From NCBI GenBank assembly GCA_002724615.1, contig PBPF01000173.1, positions 1 to 7,238 of the forward strand: DNA of 7,238 nucleotides. The letters run 5' to 3'. The first letter of the stretch is position 1. Every line of letters begins with the position of its first letter. The stretch comes from Verrucomicrobiales bacterium (GTDB taxonomy: Bacteria; Verrucomicrobiota; Verrucomicrobiia; Limisphaerales; UBA1100). Positions 5,466-7,238 of this stretch are shown here, one piece after another. The notes under the pieces are model-generated. The model worked only from the letters and a program-made list of their open reading frames with translations, was not told the DNA's origin and ran no database searches. Both the position numbers and the translations under genes were made by a program.

Positions 5466-7238
5466 ATGTTCGCCTCACGCATCTTCTGGCGGATCTTTGG
5501 CTGGTACGCCCTGCTGACCATGGGGTTGGTGCTGACGCTCGGGTCGATCCTTGCCGATCGCATGGAACGAACGGTCGTGGACACGTTCCGGCAAAGACTG
5601 CACGACACCGCCGAGGCACTCCGCGACTCCTACGAGGCGGACTTTCCGGAGGCGCCTGGCCGCGAACTCCAAGAACGCCTGGAGTCTCTCGCGGAGCGCA
5701 ACCAAACACGGCTGACGCTGGTCGATGATGCAGGGACGGTGATTGGTGATTCGGCCAGGGCGCCCGCGGAGATGGAGAATCACCGGGAACGTCCGGAACT
5801 CTTGATGGCCCGCAAGAACGGCGACGGATACGCGCGGCGGAAGAGCCCCACGCTGGGGATTCCGATGATGTATTACGCGATCCGTCTGACCCCCGCCAAA
5901 CGGTCCCGGGGCTTTGTGCGGATTGCCGTCGACACGTCAAAAATCGACTCCGAAGTCCACTCGGCCAAACGACTTGTCTGGACCTCCACCGCCGCCATCT
6001 CCTTCATCATCCTTGTCGTCACCTGGGGGGTCCTGCGAAGAATCGTACGACCGATCGAAGAATTGACCCGGGCAGCACGAGCCATCACGGCCGGCCGGCA
6101 GACTCCTCGAGTCGACATCACCCGCCGAGATGAACTGGGCGTGTTGGCAGCGTCCTTCAATTCCATGAGCACCGAACTGGCCCACCGGATCGAGGAACTA
6201 CAAAAACAACGGCTCGCCATCTCGGCGAACAGCCAGCTGCTTGAGACCGTTCTTTCAGCCATGACCGAAGGGGTCGTGGCGGTCGACTCCAACCAGGTCG
6301 TTCTGTTTGCCAACGGAGCCGCCAGGCGTCTCCTGGACATCGATGCACACGACATTGTCGGCAAACCGATCTGGGAGACCGCCAGGATTGGCCCCCTGCA
6401 ACAGGTGCTCGAGGAAACTCTGCGGGATGGCACGGCGGGGCGTTGTTCGTTGGAGATTCCGCGGACCAAAGCCACTGTCGCACTGGGGGTCGTCTGTCTG
6501 TCCGGAAACTCCTCCCCCGGTGCCCTGATTGTTCTCGAAGACGTGACCGAACTCCGCAGGCTGGAAAGCGTCAGACGCGACTTCGTCTCCAATGTGTCAC
6601 ATGAATTGAAGACGCCGTTGACAGCGATCCAGGCCATGAGTGAGACGCTTCTGGACGGAGGCCTCGAGGATGACCAGCACAATCGCGATTTTGTTGAGAG
6701 AATCTCCGAACAGGCCGACCGGCTGCATGCCTTGATTCTCGATCTCCTCAGGCTCTCAAGAATCGAGGCCGAACCGGACCAGTTGGAACTCACTCCCGTC
6801 CGGGTGATCGACGTCCTCCGACGGTGCATCGACGAACACCGGGACACGGCCAACAGCAAGAATCTTCAGCTCGACATCGACGTCCCGGATGCCCCATTGA
6901 TGGTGCTCGCCAACCCCGAGGGGCTCGCGACCATCTTCGACAATCTGCTCGACAATGCGGTCAAGTATTCCAGTGCCGGAGGCCACATTGTCGTGGTCGC
7001 CACCAACGACGGCGAGAAGATTCGGATCGAAGTGCGTGACAACGGACTCGGCATTCCGCTTGAGCACCAACGTCGGGTGTTTGAACGCTTTTACCGCGTC
7101 GACAGTGCGCGAAGCCGTGATGTCGGCGGCACCGGACTCGGCCTGGCCATCGTCAAACACTGGGTCCAGTTGTTTGATGGCGAAATCGAACTCCAAAGCG
7201 AGTTCGGACATGGAACAGAAGTCGCCATCGAACTCGCA
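5466..7238 (+). CDS. phoR: Phosphate regulon sensor histidine kinase PhoR (3' end missing)
   Basis: Membrane kinase that phosphorylates PhoB under phosphate limitation; 591 codons are present with no stop before the window edge. Order of parts: membrane helix about 9-32; extracytoplasmic domain about 33-169 with the PhoR-type signature MENHRERPE (103-111) after a LVDDAGTVIGDS strand; second helix about 170-190; HAMP about 190-242 (P196 of the IVRPIEEL entry); PAS domain about 255-362 (MTEGVVAVD, ending VLEDVTEL); H-box VSHELKTPLTAI with phospho-acceptor H379; N-box around N497 (DNLLDNAVKYS); G1 DNGLGIP at 525-531; F-box FERFYRVD; G2 GGTGLGLAIV from 554. The last residues (GHGTEVAIELA) suggest only a few are missing. 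The ATG at 5466 is fixed by an in-frame stop at 5460-5462; its ribosome site is poor. The extracytoplasmic domain makes it closer in layout to Bacillus PhoR than to E. coli PhoR. Confidence 0.95.
   Translation, partial: MFASRIFWRIFGWYALLTMGLVLTLGSILADRMERTVVDTFRQRLHDTAEALRDSYEADFPEAPGRELQERLESLAERNQTRLTLVDDAGTVIGDSARAPAEMENHRERPELLMARKNGDGYARRKSPTLGIPMMYYAIRLTPAKRSRGFVRIAVDTSKIDSEVHSAKRLVWTSTAAISFIILVVTWGVLRRIVRPIEELTRAARAITAGRQTPRVDITRRDELGVLAASFNSMSTELAHRIEELQKQRLAISANSQLLETVLSAMTEGVVAVDSNQVVLFANGAARRLLDIDAHDIVGKPIWETARIGPLQQVLEETLRDGTAGRCSLEIPRTKATVALGVVCLSGNSSPGALIVLEDVTELRRLESVRRDFVSNVSHELKTPLTAIQAMSETLLDGGLEDDQHNRDFVERISEQADRLHALILDLLRLSRIEAEPDQLELTPVRVIDVLRRCIDEHRDTANSKNLQLDIDVPDAPLMVLANPEGLATIFDNLLDNAVKYSSAGGHIVVVATNDGEKIRIEVRDNGLGIPLEHQRRVFERFYRVDSARSRDVGGTGLGLAIVKHWVQLFDGEIELQSEFGHGTEVAIELA

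Noticed and set aside
5308..5940. Open frames on either strand across the pstS-phoR gap as small genes
   Set aside because: They run into phoR coding sequence in the wrong frame or strand and show no start signals or conserved motifs.
5873..6859. A 328-codon open frame on the minus strand opposite phoR
   Set aside because: The translation is low-complexity Ser/Arg-rich and lies wholly antisense to a kinase gene with intact motifs; it is a composition artefact.
1..7238. CRISPR arrays, tRNA or rRNA genes, insertion sequences, phage or defence genes
   Set aside because: I looked for repeat arrays, cloverleaf-like segments, transposase motifs and terminal inverted repeats and saw none; the window is accounted for by the phosphate locus.

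Overview
The window holds one complete high-affinity phosphate uptake and sensing locus. Six genes run leftward on the minus strand in the order pstS-pstC-pstA-pstB-phoU-phoB. The sensor kinase gene phoR runs rightward from the far side of the pstS promoter region. phoB is cut by the left edge (its N-terminal 166 codons are present), and phoR is cut by the right edge after 591 codons, probably within a few residues of its natural end. Coding density is high. The only gene-free stretches are about 97 bp between pstS and pstC and about 291 bp between pstS and phoR; the junctions at pstB/phoU (41 bp) and phoU/phoB (32 bp) are short.

Organism: a bacterium with moderately high GC (clearly above 50%, not computed exactly), three GTG starts and good Shine-Dalgarno sites. 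PstS is a lipoprotein with a glycine-rich linker rather than a freely secreted periplasmic protein. PhoR has an extracytoplasmic sensor region between two membrane helices, plus HAMP and PAS domains. These traits fit several phyla. Planctomycetes or a related environmental lineage is my guess, but no marker gene is present to settle it.

Layout: 1-500 phoB (partial), 533-1219 phoU, 1261-2118 pstB, 2112-3110 pstA, 3107-4096 pstC, 4194-5174 pstS, 5175-5465 divergent regulatory region, 5466-7238 phoR (partial). pstC, pstA and pstB are chained by 4- and 7-nt overlaps. A hairpin sits at the pstS stop codon, where it could let pstS be made in excess over the channel genes.

How it works together: PstS captures phosphate outside the membrane, PstC/PstA form the channel and PstB powers it. 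PhoU links transporter state to PhoR. PhoR phosphorylates PhoB when phosphate is short, and PhoB should then bind upstream of pstS. The most informative non-coding signal is a three-unit direct repeat (TTCACA, TTCACA, TTCAGG, 11-bp period) at 5317-5344, oriented toward pstS, which looks like a Pho box. Because phoB is the last gene behind that promoter, the locus appears wired for positive autoregulation of the regulator, with the sensor kept on a separate transcript. I found no undescribed system here; the points worth a second look concern regulation, gene order and an altered interface in PhoB.
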